DNA of 64,000 nt. Source: Phylloscopus collybita (taxonomy: Eukaryota; Chordata; Aves; Passeriformes; Phylloscopidae). The notes beneath the pieces are model-generated. The model ran no database searches. It was not told where the DNA came from and worked only from the letters and a program-made list of their open reading frames with translations. Both the position numbers and the translations under genes were made by a program. Shown here one piece after another: positions 14,301 to 27,059 of this stretch. The stretch lies in contig JAJNNQ010000040.1 in assembly GCA_027886175.1 (NCBI GenBank), positions 22,960,001 through 23,024,000 of the forward strand, given 5' to 3'. How positions within the stretch are numbered: position 1 is the stretch's first letter; each line of letters starts with the position of its first letter.

Positions 14301-17300
14301 GGACACATAGCAAACACCAATTTTGCCCTCCTCCTCCTTTTTCTCCCTAAGACTCTTTCCTCTTCAGCAGCAATTTGAAGCGTGCAGCCTTCTGGCTACA
14401 GTAAGTATCACAGGATCAAAAGCATTCTTGACATTTGCCTAGGTTTTAGTCCAGGTCTTCACAACCTTTTCTCCCTGTTTAAAGCTGAAACTTAACTCAA
14501 GGCAGTTAACTCAAGGCAGTGGTAACAACCATACTTTTCAGCCAGACCCATATCAAATGAAAGAAAGAAGCAAAAATCTTCATTCCACCGTGCACTGCAT
14601 TCAGAGTCCAGAAAAATAAATACTAGGAGAGAAATCCCACAAGGCTGAATATGCACACACACATGCGAATGCAACAAATACGCAAACACAGATTTTTATG
14701 AGCTGTGCTGTTAGCAGGGAAATTGTTTATAGTTGCCAGTAATTTATGGCTTTTAAATGTGATGTTAGAATGCAAATAACTTTCCCCATGCCCTTCCCTC
14801 AGTTATCTGCTCATGAAAAGGGTTGAAAGGAACCCAAATCAGAGACACCACCAGGGAGGATAAGGAGACAGGGTATGACTCAGCCTGCTTTCACTTTCTC
14901 CCAGCCTCTGGAGATGTCATTCCCCCACCAATTCTGTTGGTTATGGGATCTGCTCCCAGCTCAGTGTGAGGACATTCAGTGCGCAGCTGTGTGTGACATC
15001 ATACTTAAAAACTCCTATCCCAGGCAATGAAATGGGAATAGTGCTCAACCTAACCTGCAGCAAAAATATTTGAAATGTCATTAAGCAAAAAAAGCCCAAG
15101 TTTCTGGAATTTTGATGGGAAGGAAAGATTTTTCCTTTTGCTGCAGGATAAACATCTATCCTAATGCTCCTCCCTTCTCTTTCTGCTACCTTTTCAGATC
15201 ACTGGGAAGGAGGAGGTGTTGAAAACTGTCTTTCCATGCCTTCGGTGCCATTCAACATCAGAGCTGCTGACATCAGTTCTACCACAGTTTAGTGTTGGCA
15301 CTACAGTTTATTATCACTATCAGAAATGTGCTTTCTCTTTATGCAGTTACAGACTGATTAAGAAAACTTCCCAAGGGTGCTCTCCTGGGCAGATGCCTTT
15401 GCCCAGCCTGCCCAAAAGACCAGACTGAAACCAACTGCTTTGCCTGCAGGTCTCTGCCAGGTTTGACTGCAGAGACTCACAGGAAGGTATACAAAATAAG
15501 GAGGTCAGTGAGTTACTGTAGTAGTGCTAACAAAAATGGTTGTCTGCAGAGCTTTTCATCTCCATTCTCTGGTGATTTCACTGTTGGGTTTTTTTCCCCC
15601 TCCTTTCCCCCACAATGTCAGACATTTCTGTTAATTTATATATATGATGAGTTACAGCTTAGATTCCATAAAACATTTTTGGGACCTATAGGTAAAAAGG
15701 CAGGAGCTAGCCTGTCAGATACTCATGAATAAACACAAAACTGAAAAGATCTGTCTCATCTCTCAAACTGGTGAAAACCAGAAAGCAATGAAAGAGTTCA
15801 GAGAATCAGGCAGAGGTGAACAAACCTGTTGGACTGACCTCAAGCAAAACCAGCAATAGTTCATTAACAGACATTTGAGTTGTCAGTATCTTAGAGAAAT
15901 AATGAAGAAGAACCTTGGTCCACTAACTGTTTAAAAATAAAACCCCATACCACAAAATAAACCAAACCAAACCAAAATGAGTGGTTTTAAATGCTTAAAA
16001 AATGAACAACATTTTGAGCTTAATTTAACACTTATGAAAAATCTGGGAGGTTTTTTGGAAGAGCTTTGGAGTCAACTTTTCCAGCTTCTGTTCACCACTA
16101 TGGAAAAGAAAATCCCATCTTATTCTGAAGCTGAGGCTTTGCCATGCTCACATGGTGGCAGAGTGAGGGATTGGGAGGGAGGCAATAACCTCCCGGGGCA
16201 GGCAGTGCTGGGAAGGAGGGCAAGGGGAAAGGCTGCCAGAGACCAAAGAGGGACACAGTCTTTAGGTCACCATGTGAGTTTGTGACCCTGTACAGCAGTT
16301 TAGTGTTTGTAATGCATGCCAATACACACATGTATAGGGTCGGAGCAACACTCTCATGCCAGAGCTAGCATGAGTGGGCCTTGGTCTGATGTGTTTTGGT
16401 TTTGTTGCATGGCAAAAGAAATAACACTATTGACCCCTTAATTTTTTTTTTTTTTTGTATAGATAACAAGTCCAGAGTTTTAAGCAGTTTAAACAATTTG
16501 AGCTACCACAAGTAAACTATCTATATTGTTGCTTCAATTGCTTCAGATAGATGAGTAGAAAATTAATTTTGCTGGTTTTGTTTAACTGGAAGTCTCTTCA
16601 GGAGTCATCTTTTCACAGAAGACTATAAAGAACATTATAATTAAAAAAAAAAAAATCTGAAAAGCAAATAAAGCAGAGGATAAAGTCCCCAACATCCATC
16701 AAGTTAGCTTTCATCTGAAAATTGTAAATACTTTCTTACCACCAAAAATTTTCAATTTTTTTGTTAGAGGTAATTTTAATTTTTTTCATTTTTCCCATTT
16801 TCCTTCTTCTTCTTTTTTTTTTTTTTTTTTCCCCACAAGGGCCCCCTATCTATGAGGAAATATTTTTTAAAGTTAAGGATTTCAAACCTAAATACACATC
16901 TTTTGGGAGAAAGTGCAACATCAGGGAGATGGTGGGAAGTGTGACTGTTCTCACCACTGCCAGGGCACTCTCAGGTTATGGTGGTGACTTAGTCCCTGGG
17001 AGATTAGCCTTCAAGTCTTCACTTGGTGAGCTTAGTCCAGTTTTATTGAGATGAGTGGGATTTTTGTCCCTGGGTCCATTTAATGCAAGATAACACCCTT
17101 AGACTGAATCTTTACCTTACAGTAGTCTTGGGAAGATGTAGCTCTCTTTTGGCAGGACAACCTGGTTTCTGAAGGGCTTTTGGCATAGTGCAAAACTGGA
17201 CTTATGGTCCAAAGCAAGTGAAATAATACCCATTTTGAAAGCCTAAGGCACAAGGGCACATCCCCTAGTAAAACGGGGGATGCCCTGCACTTTGATGGGC

Positions 17301-17640
17301 TCAGATGGCTTTCATTCGATGGAAAGCCATAAAGCCCAACCTGTTCTTTCTGAGTGGCTCAACACTGAGAAGCACCATGAGATTTCACATATAGATGAGT
17401 TTTATCCACAACATTTTACAAGCTGGGTTTGAGGGCAGCCATGTGTTGTACAGTGCCATGTCTCCAAGAACATGCACAGACCTGCCCTTTCCCAGGGCTC
17501 CCTGAGCTGCATTTCAGTCTCCTCCATTCTCATCTGACCACGAGAAGCTAAAAACAGGGTCCTTGCCCTTTGGAGACTCTTCCTAATTCTTAATCAACTA
17601 ACCCTCCTTCTGCTTCCAGGAAGGATTCATCTGAGGTGGT
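11301..17640. other. Intergenic, nothing firm
   Basis: Unique sequence with short T and A runs. A 14-base direct repeat TTAACTCAAGGCAG occurs twice in tandem at 14492-14519. No coding signal was found. Confidence 0.65.
16786..16834. repeat. Polypyrimidine tract
   Basis: About 50 bases of T with scattered C, including an 18-20 base T run followed by CCCC. Only low complexity is visible. Confidence 0.85.
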
Positions 17641-17649
17641 TTTCTCCTT

Positions 17650-17770
17650 GCAAAGAGAAGGGAGCAGCCCATTACTACAGAGCAGCTCAGGGATCACCCC
17701 AGAGGTGCCCCAAGGCAATGTCCTAGGCAGGTGTTGCATATTTAGCTTTAAAAGATCCAGAAAGTTTCTA
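17650..17770 (+). mobile_element. Possible very old CR1 reverse-transcriptase remnant
   Basis: One frame reads GITPEVPQGNVLG followed by hydrophobic residues, resembling the GVPQGSVLGPVLF block of CR1 reverse transcriptase. No flanking CR1 sequence is clear, so the likeness may be chance. Confidence 0.3.
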
Positions 17771-18079
17771 TGGGGGGAGGACTTAAGAATTCAAATGGCA
17801 ATTGGTTTCCCTTTATATAAGTTATTAACACCTCAAATGCCCCTTGAAATCCTGTAGCAATTTTCAGGTCAAATTAATGTCAGCAGTTTAACCCAGAAAT
17901 TATCACAGAAACATGAGTTAAACATATTTACCTGGAATTTGAAGCAGCTTCACTGCCAACTACTAAACTCCAGGCTGTGCACTGAAAAATCCTTTATGGT
18001 GCAATAGGCATCGGCAGCATACAGTAAAATGTACCTGCCCTCCCTCTTCACCTTCCATGTCAGAAAGAACATATGATCT

Positions 18080-18500
18080 AATGAAGTTAAAGGGAAGTTT
18101 TTATGTACATAAAGTATCCAACAATTCATTAAGTTGTGTTTTATTGAACACTGAGTACTTTCTATCTAGCAAATAAGAAATTAGTGCAACAATTACCTTG
18201 AAAAATGCTGTGATGCAGTTCATTTGGAAAATTTTAAGCTGTCACCGCTTGCTAAAAAGAGCCAAATGACCACGTTTATAGTACACACAATCCTAAATTG
18301 TAGCTAATATAGTTTCTGTAACAGCACTTCTTAGAAAAGAGACCACACATTTATGGAAGCTTATTGAAGAGTTTATCTTCATTTTAAAAATGCTCACATT
18401 GAAAATGTCTGCATTTGCTTGGACCTGTATTTCTTGGGAGTATTTCAGATTCTTCAACTCCTCTGCTTCCAGGCTCTTTACGGAATTCTAAAAGTCACAA
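18080..18500. promoter_or_regulatory. Candidate conserved non-coding block
   Basis: A long, repeat-free AT-rich stretch (for example AATTCATTAAGTTGTG, GAAATTAGTGCAACAATTA, CTAAATTGTAGCTAATAT) with the look of a conserved element. Low confidence. Confidence 0.22.
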
Positions 18501-20555
18501 ATACAGTATAACCCCTCCATATATGTAATATATAGAAAGAGGGCTTGCTGTAGAAATGGCTTGCATGCAGACTGGGGATGGATTGAGCATATAGAATGAA
18601 GGTAAAGAAACCAAATTAAATATGTCATTTGCCACAGTGGAAACTCTATAGTGTGCATTTGTTCATTTTTAATTATACATTAAAATTGTGCCATTCAGCA
18701 GAGACAATTTAGGCTTCAGATGGAAAGCCTAATTCAGGTCAAGTAAGAAGCTGAAGGAAAAAAATTATATATATTGCCATTTGATTCTTAAGACTCAGAT
18801 CTACTGGAGATTGATTGAGATCCTATCCAGCCAGGAGCAAAACATCTTTCCTGAATAGTTAAATGGAAGAGGTATTCAGATTCCTCCAGACACTGTGGAA
18901 GTCTCCATTTTGATGTCCTCCTGCACAACACTGCAGGCTGTTCTGTCCTTAGAACACTGTAAAATACTGATGTCCTATTCTGTGGTAAGTGAGCAAATTT
19001 ATAGAAACATTCACAATAGAATCCTCTGGTTTCTTTTGGGCACATTCTGCTGACAAGATCAGTGTTAGGACAAACATTAAAACTTAATTCTTGAAAACAA
19101 TTTCAAATAAATTAATCATTCCTAAATATACTGTAATGTTCACCCCAAAAAAGCAAATATTTCTAAGGATATAATTATGTGGTGATTACTGTTAAACAGT
19201 CTTTTGGTTTTGGGTGAGTGAAATGACTTTTTACTATTATTATTTCATCACTCGGGCAGAAAGAGAGTATATTTTTTATTCAGAAAAACAAGGGTTGATG
19301 TTAAAAGTTAGAATCAAAATATATCTTGCTATTAATAGGCTAAAGGCAGTAGCTTCCTTCTTGTTCAGCAATTTACACCACGTTTACTCTTCTGACAAAT
19401 GCCGTTAAATGCCAATTGCCACAGCTCTCCGGACCGCCCAGAGAATTGCAGCCTGCGACTGCAGTCTGTCAGCATCAGTTCTGCATTCTGGTTTGATCCT
19501 TTGCTAAACTAACTCAACACATATTTTTTCTGATGGCTTAGGATATTGTTCAGAAGATACCTTTGAAATTATAATGCTCGAGACAAAAACAGACACAGCC
19601 ACTACGGCAGCAGAGTTACTGCAAATGTCTCATTCAGTACTTTGGCAAGGTCTAAATATCTGAATTGCAAATGGTAATGTGGAGAAGGGACAGAGGATAG
19701 CAGAATATTTCAGAAGAAACATGACTATGCTGTTCCTGCCCAGGGAAAATCATCCCATCTCAGAAATGCACACAAGATTTCTTTATAAAACTGAAAGGGA
19801 TTCATGTCCATTCAAGTAATTTTTAGTGACTGAAACTGCAAGGTAATAATTTATTAGACTTTTAATACTGTTCCTTACAGCTATTATGCTTTTTTACCTC
19901 TCTGCCAACCAAACCATTGAAAATAATTTATTTTAATGTTCATTTGTTATATAGCATGTTTTCTTGTGAAAGGGCAAGGTAAAAATGCATTGTATCAATT
20001 TAGACTGTTGTACAGTGTACACTGCTTTGTGTTATAGTCCCTTGTAACCTTTGTCATATTTGTGAGATTTACTGTATAACAGCAGCAGAAAAAAAATTGG
20101 AAGTTTTAAATTAAAATTCTCAGGTAAAATACACAGTTCACTGTGTACAGCTCACAACCTGAAGACAATGCTCTTCTCAGTAGTTGTGCTCTGTCCATCT
20201 CTGTCCATTTTTGCAATCTTCATTTGAGAAGAGAGCTGGGTTCTTTCCCAGACACGTTTCCTTCTCTCCCAAAGCTTCCAGCTCTGCAGAAGCACATGTC
20301 TACAGAAACAGGATAGTATGAGCAACCCCTCCATGCACCTCATATGAGCACGTACCTCAGTGCACAAGCAGTAATGACACAATTGCTTTGTTTTTCTAAC
20401 AAATTAATGCTTTTCTTTTACACTACTTTGCGAAGCATAAAGCTATTCCTCGAACATGCAGGAAAATGCACTTTGCCAATATCTGTTTCCAAAAGCATAT
20501 TTCCATAAACTCAAGTGCATCGTGTAAGGCAAATGTAACAGGGTCAGATGTTTAC
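18501..20555. other. Intergenic, nothing firm
   Basis: AT-rich unique sequence. No gene, RNA gene or clear mobile element was seen. Confidence 0.65.
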
Positions 20556-20559
20556 CAGC

Positions 20560-21070
20560 AGCTCGGGCCGGGGCGCTCAGTGCCGCTGCTCGCAGAAGCG
20601 CCCTCGGGGGATGCAGGGACGGAGCAGGGATGGAGCAGGGATGGAGCAGGGATGGAGCTGGGACGGAGCAGGGATGGAGCAGGGATGGAGCTGGGACGGA
20701 GCAGGGATGGAGCAGGGATGGAGCAGGGACCGAGCAGGGACGGAGCAGGGATGGAGCAGGGACGGAGCAGGGACGGAGCAGGGATGGAGCAGGGACGGAG
20801 CAGGGACGGAGCAGGGACGGAGCAGGGATGGAGCTGGGACGGAGCAGGGATGGAGCAGGGATGGAGCAGGGACGGAGCAGGGATGGAGCAGGGACGGAGC
20901 AGGGACGGAGCAGGGACGGAGCAGGGATGGAGCTGGGACGGAGCAGGGATGGAGCAGGGATGGAGCAGGGACGGAGCAGGGACGGAGCAGGGATGGAGCA
21001 GGGATGGAGCAGGGATGGAGCCCGGCTCTGCAGCCGCCTCCCGGCCGGCCCCGGCCCGGCCGCTGTGTTA
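20560..21070. promoter_or_regulatory. Orphan GC-rich patch around the minisatellite
   Basis: The minisatellite is framed by CpG-rich sequence (20563-20612 and 21023-21065, including GGCCGGCCCCGGCCCGGCC-like runs) inside an otherwise AT-rich region. It may be a small CpG island or a GC-rich insertion. No gene start is recognisable on either side. Confidence 0.4.
20616..21022. repeat. 11-bp minisatellite, 37 units, with a 99-bp higher-order period
   Basis: Thirty-seven consecutive 11-base units of GGGAYGGAGCW fill 407 bases with no indels. Variation is limited almost entirely to C/T at base 5 and A/T at base 11; unit 11 has C at base 6 and the last unit ends in C. Units 17-25 and 26-34 repeat the same variant order apart from the final unit, giving a 99-base second-level period (about 20792-20989). 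Because 11 is not a multiple of three, all frames stay open on both strands, which explains several long false open frames here. Confidence 0.97.
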
Positions 21071-21074
21071 CAGT

Positions 21075-22480
21075 GACTCCAAGTGGATTTGGGGAGATAC
21101 TGCCGTGCCCGAGAAAGGAAAGGAGACTTTGAGGCAGTTTGATTCGAACCAAACTTCACTTTACTGCCTCCTTAAGCTCCTGCACAGCTTTATCCAGCAG
21201 TGGAGACACGGGTGTTATTGGCCTCGCTGATCTGAAGCTTATGTTTACGTGCACGCCTGCATCCAAGTCTTTACATTCAGGTTATATCTAGAGAGAGATA
21301 GAGACACAAAGAGGTCCTGAAATCTAATTTTGTAAACTCTTAAGCACATCTTTGTCTGTTGAGATTGTATACCAGGACTGGCTGTGGGAGTGGGCAGGCA
21401 CAGGTATGCCCAGCTGTGGGTTGCCTGATATCCCCTAAATACTCTCTGGCCTTTACAGCAACCAACCACAAATTGTCATTAATTTGCACCTGTAATTCAC
21501 CTAGATACCTCCTGAGGTTTTCTGAAAGGAATGGCTCATGCACCATCCTGATAGATATCAAGGTGTCATCTAAGCCATTTTTCCTGGATAATTTTTTCTC
21601 CAAGATCTTACAGGAATCTTTATAGAAAATGCCCACATTTTAAAGCAGAGAGGAATACCTTTCAAAGCCACCTCTGAAGGTAAACTCAGGTACTTCTCCA
21701 TATAATTTATGAATAAGTTTGTTATGATAAACAAGCAGTGAGCAACTACAGAACTTCAAAAGGTTTGCTGTGCTTTAAAAGGCTTCTTTGGGCACTGCCA
21801 ACCAAGTATTTATGGACAGAATGAATTTTTGGAAGTACCCATTACTGTTCACATAGTATGCTGGGATTTGTGTGCCCTCCTAGCCCCAGATGAAAGGTAT
21901 TATTTAGCTACTAAGCACTGCCTCTGCCAACATTTCTAATTGAAGCTGTTGTTTGTGTTAGGCAGCTGTCTGCTACCCTTTCATACCTGCACCCAAATCC
22001 AGATCTGCAGACCAGAGTTTTCCAAGGGCAACATACATCTGGCATCAGGACATTACAGTAAGCTGTGAGCTACCCTTGCCCATCTGGAGAACCTCTGGAG
22101 GCAGAGGCAGTATGCCCCTGGGGGTCCTTATCCATCCACCAAAAGTCGCCAAACGTCACTCTGAGGGGTGCTTAGGTCATGGGTTACAAAAACCTAAGTG
22201 CTGCCTCTGCATTCTGTCTTTTGCCCTTGTATGAAACAGATATGAATAATTTCAAAGGCCTGGAAAATTCCAATATGGGAGAGCCTTAGGTGCCCTCTGC
22301 ACAGGTCTAAAATACACTCCATAAAACCACTCTGTCAACTGTGCTATGCAGCCCAGGTTTCTTCAGGGTTTTCCTTATAAAAAGTTTCAGGAAGAATTTT
22401 AGGCACAGTCAATATCCACCTCCCAATCTTCCAAGGTAAGAGCAAGACTGTGCCTCCAGTAAATTGTTGGCACCTAATAA
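21075..22480. other. Intergenic, nothing firm
   Basis: Unique sequence downstream of the minisatellite. Small frames on both strands at 21340-21636 show no family resemblance. Confidence 0.65.
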
Positions 22481-22489
22481 AAAAGCTAA

Positions 22490-22680
22490 ATCTTTCCACG
22501 GAGCCCAGCTTGGCTCATTTAAAACAGAAAATAACTCGCAGAGCCGCTACTGTTCCATAGTGAGCAGCCATTATTAAAGGAATTCTCAGGGGCAAACTCG
22601 GTTGCGGTTGGTCAGTCACTTAAATATTCCTGTTCGGCTGCCTTCATGCTGTCCAGGACATGAAGCAAATGAAGCCTGGC
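22490..22680. promoter_or_regulatory. Candidate conserved non-coding block
   Basis: A repeat-free block with ACTCGCAGAGCCGC, GCAGCCATTATTAAAGG and CTCGGTTGCGGTTGGTC, including several CpGs in AT-rich surroundings. It could be a regulatory element; there is no direct proof. Confidence 0.22.
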
Positions 22681-22997
22681 TGTTACCCAGATGATCCACG
22701 ATGTTGTGACCAGATGGAACTTCACTTACAACATGTGTAGGTGCCTGCTGGACAATAAACAGGCTTTCACTGTCTTTTGCTCTGATGAACTCAAGGGGGT
22801 TACTGGCAGGTTAAAACAATCACAGCCCCCAAAAGATTTATTATTATTTTTTAAATTTATTCCAGATGAACAGAACGGCAACAACAAAAACAAAAGGCTA
22901 AATGGATGTTTATTTTTTGTATTAGTGCTGATTTCTGGTTTGTCCACTTAACCTAGAATCAGCAAAAATACCAAACTGCTTTTGGTATCTTTGCCCA

Positions 22998-23122
22998 AAT
23001 GTTTGTGTTTGGTTTTTTGGTTTTGGGGTTTTTTGTTTTGTTTTGTTTTTCTTTTTTTTTGATTGCTTGTTTGTTTGTTTGGTTTTTTGTGGTTTTTTTT
23101 GTTTGTTTTGGTTTGTTTCTTT
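22998..23122. repeat. T/G-rich low-complexity tract
   Basis: About 125 bases of GTTT, GGTTTT and T runs, nearly free of C and A on this strand. It looks like a degenerate (GTTTT)n simple repeat. Confidence 0.85.
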
Positions 23123-23609
23123 AATCTTAAAAAATGTTCTGATAGCTACAGAGTTTACAGATAAAACAAGAAAAGTTCATAGCCTCATTTCCATTTGAGG
23201 AGCAGTGTTTGCGTATGTGCACACAAGTGACAGTCCCACCCCACCATGTGTACTTCTGCACAAGTGGTCATCCTCTCTTCCAAAAGTTTGCAAATTAATT
23301 GGACAACTTTCATTAAATACCATGTGAATTCTTACAAAAATAATGAAAATTAAAAAAGAAAAAAAAAGAGAGAGATAAAAGGAAGAAAGAGATTCTAGCT
23401 TCTGCTGGAAAGAAAGCTGCAATGCAAGCTCTCCCCTTGCTACTCAGCAGAAATTTGAGAAAAGGGAGGGATGTGTACATACACACATATACACATTGGG
23501 ACTCTTCCTGTTGCAGGAAAGGCCTTCATAGACACCGGAGGAGATGCAGATCCATGGCTAAACAAGCTGCAATGGCCCTACTGTTTGGCTGTTTCTCAGA
23601 CCGTGGGCA

Positions 23610-24585
23610 TGTCAGAGAATCGCAGCACCATCTAGGTTGGACAAGACCTCTAAGATCAAGTCTAACCTATGACAGATCACCACCTTGTTAACTAGACCAT
23701 GACATCCAGTCATTTCTTGAACATCTCCAGGGATGGTGACTCTACCACCTCCCTGGGAAGTCTATTCCAATGCTTAACAACCCTTTCCAGAGTTGTTCCA
23801 TCACAAATTCTTCCTGATGTCTAACCTGAAGCTCCTCTGGTGCAGCTTGAGACTATGTTCGCTTGTCATGTTGCTGGTTGCCTGGGAGAAGAGGTTTGAC
23901 CTCACCTGGCTACAGTCTCCTTTCAGGGAGTTGTGGAGAGTGATCAAGTGCCCTCTGAGCCTTCTCTTCTCCAGGCTAAATACCTGCTACTCCCTCAGCT
24001 GCTCCTCATAGCACATGTACTCCAGACCCTTCACCAGCTCTGTTTCTCTTCTCTGGACTGCCTCCAGGACCTCCATGTCTTTATTATAGTGAAGGGCACA
24101 AAAGTGGGCACAGCATTCAAGGTGTGGTGTCACCAGTGCCAAGCACAGGGGACAATCCCTGCCCTGGTCCTGCTGGCAACACTGTTCCTGGTCCAGGCCA
24201 GGATGCCATTGGCCTTCTTGGCCACCTGGGCACACACTGGCTCATGTTCAGATACTTTCAACCAGCACCTCCAGGTCCTTTTCTGCTGGGCAGCTGCTCT
24301 GCCCCCAGCCTGTAGCAATGCATGGGGCTGCTGTGACCCAAGGGCAGGACCTGGCACTTGGCATTGTTGAACTTCACAGATGGCCTTGGCCCATTGATCC
24401 AGCCTGTCCAGACCCCTCTGCAGAGCCTTCCTGCCCTCCAGCAGATCAACACTCCCACACAACTTGGTGTCATATGTAAACTTTCTGGGACTACACTTGA
24501 CTCCCTCACTCAGATCATCAATAAAGATATTACTGAAATATTTAAATATTAATATTAAAAGTATTAAACAGGACTCGGTGTAGAA
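23610..24585 (-). mobile_element. CR1 LINE, about 1 kb, antisense, degenerate reverse transcriptase end
   Basis: This is the longest CR1 copy in the window. From low to high coordinate it shows the reverse complement of the 3' tail, then the C-terminal part of the reverse transcriptase. Minus-strand frames contain fragments such as NIFIDDLSEG, AKKANGILAW and VQRRETELVKGLE, which match the CR1 open reading frame 2 product in order. The frame shifts between them and the catalytic palm motif is outside or lost, so it cannot be active. It is 5' truncated near 24585 (ATTAAACAGGACT-like junction), as most CR1 copies are. Confidence 0.88.
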
Positions 24586-25381
24586 GAGAAGAAGGACTGG
24601 GCAGAGAACAAAGTTTGTGCAGAAACACCAGTTGTTCTCTGCACTCTCAGGTTTTCTTGGTTGGTAAATGAAGTTTCTGGCTGTTCTTAGCCACAGAAGA
24701 GCCAGAACCAAACAGCTTTTAAATTTAACTTCCCCACTCACAACAAAAGATGCAAAAGATGATCCCAACACCCCCACTTTAAATGAAACTTTAAAAGTCA
24801 GTTGTTTCATTGCCCCTCACTCAGCTATAACACCCAGTTCTAGAAGCTGAGCACTGATGGGTTGTATTAGCACCCCCAACCTGCTCCTGAAGAAATTAGT
24901 CTTAGCCAAAACCAGTGCTGAAACTCATCCAGTTTTTAATGTAGAGAACACCCATCAGATCTGTTCCAGCAGCTCAGCTGTGTGGGGAGCAATATCCAGA
25001 TGAGAAGTTGTAATGAACAGCTGGCAATTTTTTCAAATGCTTCTGCTGGCTCTCAAACAATTATGTAACAATGTCTCTGCAAAAACAGAAATATCTGCTT
25101 TTTTCAAGAAAGAAGGTGGAAAACAGGCACAGTTCAATATAAAACATGCTGTTATCCTGTAGGTCTTCACAAAGGATATCCTGGTTTCTGGAAATGCCTC
25201 ATTTGTACTACAATGATTAAAAACAAATCACACCTGCCAGAGCAGATGAATTTGGCAGCCTTTGCCTTTTAGTGATGTCCTTCTGATGTTAAATGTGTTG
25301 GGACCCTGTATCAATTTAATTTTCATATTTTTCCTACTGTTGAACTTTATTCTCCTGATATTAACTCTGCTGTTCTTCCTC

Positions 25382-25404
25382 AAAAAAAAAAAAAAAAAAA
25401 AAAA
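25382..25404. repeat. Poly-A tract, 23 bases
   Basis: An unbroken A run after a pyrimidine-rich stretch (TTCTTCCTC). No retroposed gene is recognisable upstream, so it is called a simple repeat. Confidence 0.9.
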
Positions 25405-26067
25405 GAATATTCTAAAGACTTATCACATGTTTGTGAGGTTGAGAAAAACAAATTTCAAAGGTGACTGTTCCATTTGTATTTTTGTTTCCTTAAGCCAGAG
25501 GGACAAGCATAAGATGACAGGAAAAGTTTAAGCAATAGTTGTATCTAAAACACCAAGACCTATAAAGGCAGACTAAGTTTTGTGTTACCACGGATAGCTG
25601 GTGCCAGAAATTGTGCCATAGAAAACAAGGTGTGCTGTCTTCAGGGGCGTGCCTGTGTTTCCTAAGGAAGGCATCTGTGATGGATACTTGATCATTGAGA
25701 AGGGGGAAAAGATCTGTATTTTAAACTAGTAAATGTGAACACTTTTAATAGGAAATTATGGAGTAGAAACTGGTTTCTAAAACCAGATAAATCTTGGCTT
25801 AAAAGTGTTTCCACATTGAATGTTTAATTCAGAGAGATAAACTACTTCAAACAAGTGGATATCCAGGAATAATGCTCTTGCCATTTGGAAGTAGAGAAGA
25901 TCTTCAAGATAGCATGATCAGCCCTGGAGAGGAAAAAAGACAGAGGCTACAAATACATGGGAAAGAGGTATGCAGAGATGAAATTACGTGTATGAGATGC
26001 TGTTCCCTCTCTGCTGGACAGAGCACTGCAGCACCAGACACTTGAGTTCACTAGAGATGTGCAGGCA

Positions 26068-26115
26068 GGGCAGTGAGCAGGGCAGTGAGCAGGGCAGTGA
26101 GCAGGGCAGTGAGCA
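26068..26115. repeat. 12-bp tandem repeat, four perfect copies
   Basis: GGGCAGTGAGCA is repeated four times without a mismatch. The 12-base period keeps the frame, giving SRAV and HCPA repeats in overlapping false open frames. Confidence 0.95.
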
Positions 26116-27059
26116 GTGAAACCCTTCTGTGTGGCTGTGGTGAGCCCATTACGCACAACCCATTCATGCCAAATCTGCTTTCTGAAGCCATTTCTGACCA
26201 GACTCCAGCACCAGCTCACGTCCATCCAATCCTGAGTGAGCAAAACCCTCCTTTCAGTTCTGTGGAATAGAAGCCAATGGTAAGGAAAGTGATGGAGGAG
26301 GTCAGTCAGGCTTTCAGAAGCTGAGGGGAGCCAGCTGGTGAACATTGGAGGACTGAGCTTGTAGGCCAACACAAGGCATAGAGATTCCAGTGATCTGTGG
26401 GTGAAGATATCTCCCCCGTTTCTGTAAAGCTTGTATGAGGACTAGGTCTCCCAAGCTACATTCCCACAGTCCTATGTAGTCACTGCTTGTCATGTTTGGG
26501 TTTTCTGAAGTTCTTTCCCAGGGACCAAAACTGGTAAACAAGGTCATACTTTTTAAACTATCTTGTTTTTCACATTTCTCTCCTAAGGACAGACTTGGCT
26601 TGTTGACCCTTGGTGTGACCAATGGTTCAAAAGATCCCACCTCTTAGGTGGGCACATTGTAAAAGGTTATAAAAATAGGTTCTGAGAATAAACCAGCCCC
26701 TTTTTTTGGAGCATCAGCCTTCTGAATCACAAGTCCGTGTCTTTCTTTCGTGTCCAACAGCGACAGTCCTGGGCAATGAGGTACAGCTCCCAGCAGAAAA
26801 AAAAGTACAAAAGCTACACTTCCACTACATGAAAGCAAGTTGCATCAGAGCAGTAATCTAAACCCTCCAGGACTGTATAAAGCATTATAGAGCATTTCAC
26901 CATTACCACAGCACCCCTCTTGTCTCAACAGGCAACTGCAATGGTTTTAAGAATTGAGGAAAAAATCCACATGCACACACAAGACCCCAAGAACAATCAG
27001 GAAGATTTTCTCCAGCTCTTTATTTATATACACGTGTAGCAAAATTCTTTAGCCTGGAA

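Larger units (their letters stand above)
24590..27055. other. Intergenic, small repeats only
   Basis: Contains the A run at 25382 and the 12-base repeat at 26068. No gene was recognised. Confidence 0.65.

Noticed and set aside
20534..21072. TGTAACA and TGTTACA as possible terminal inverted repeats around the GC-rich patch
   Set aside because: Seven bases over a 540-base span is weak and no target-site duplication is evident. Chance is the simpler reading.
20443..21230. Long open frames on both strands with Arg-Asp-Gly-Ala-Gly or Pro-Ala-Pro-Ser repeats (up to 254 residues)
   Set aside because: They are produced by the 11-bp minisatellite, which stays open in every frame because 11 is not a multiple of three. 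There is no start context, splice pattern or domain.
24130..24810. A 226-residue minus-strand frame resembling a reverse transcriptase piece
   Set aside because: It is the decayed CR1 open reading frame 2 end, not a host gene. The frame is broken and 5' truncated.
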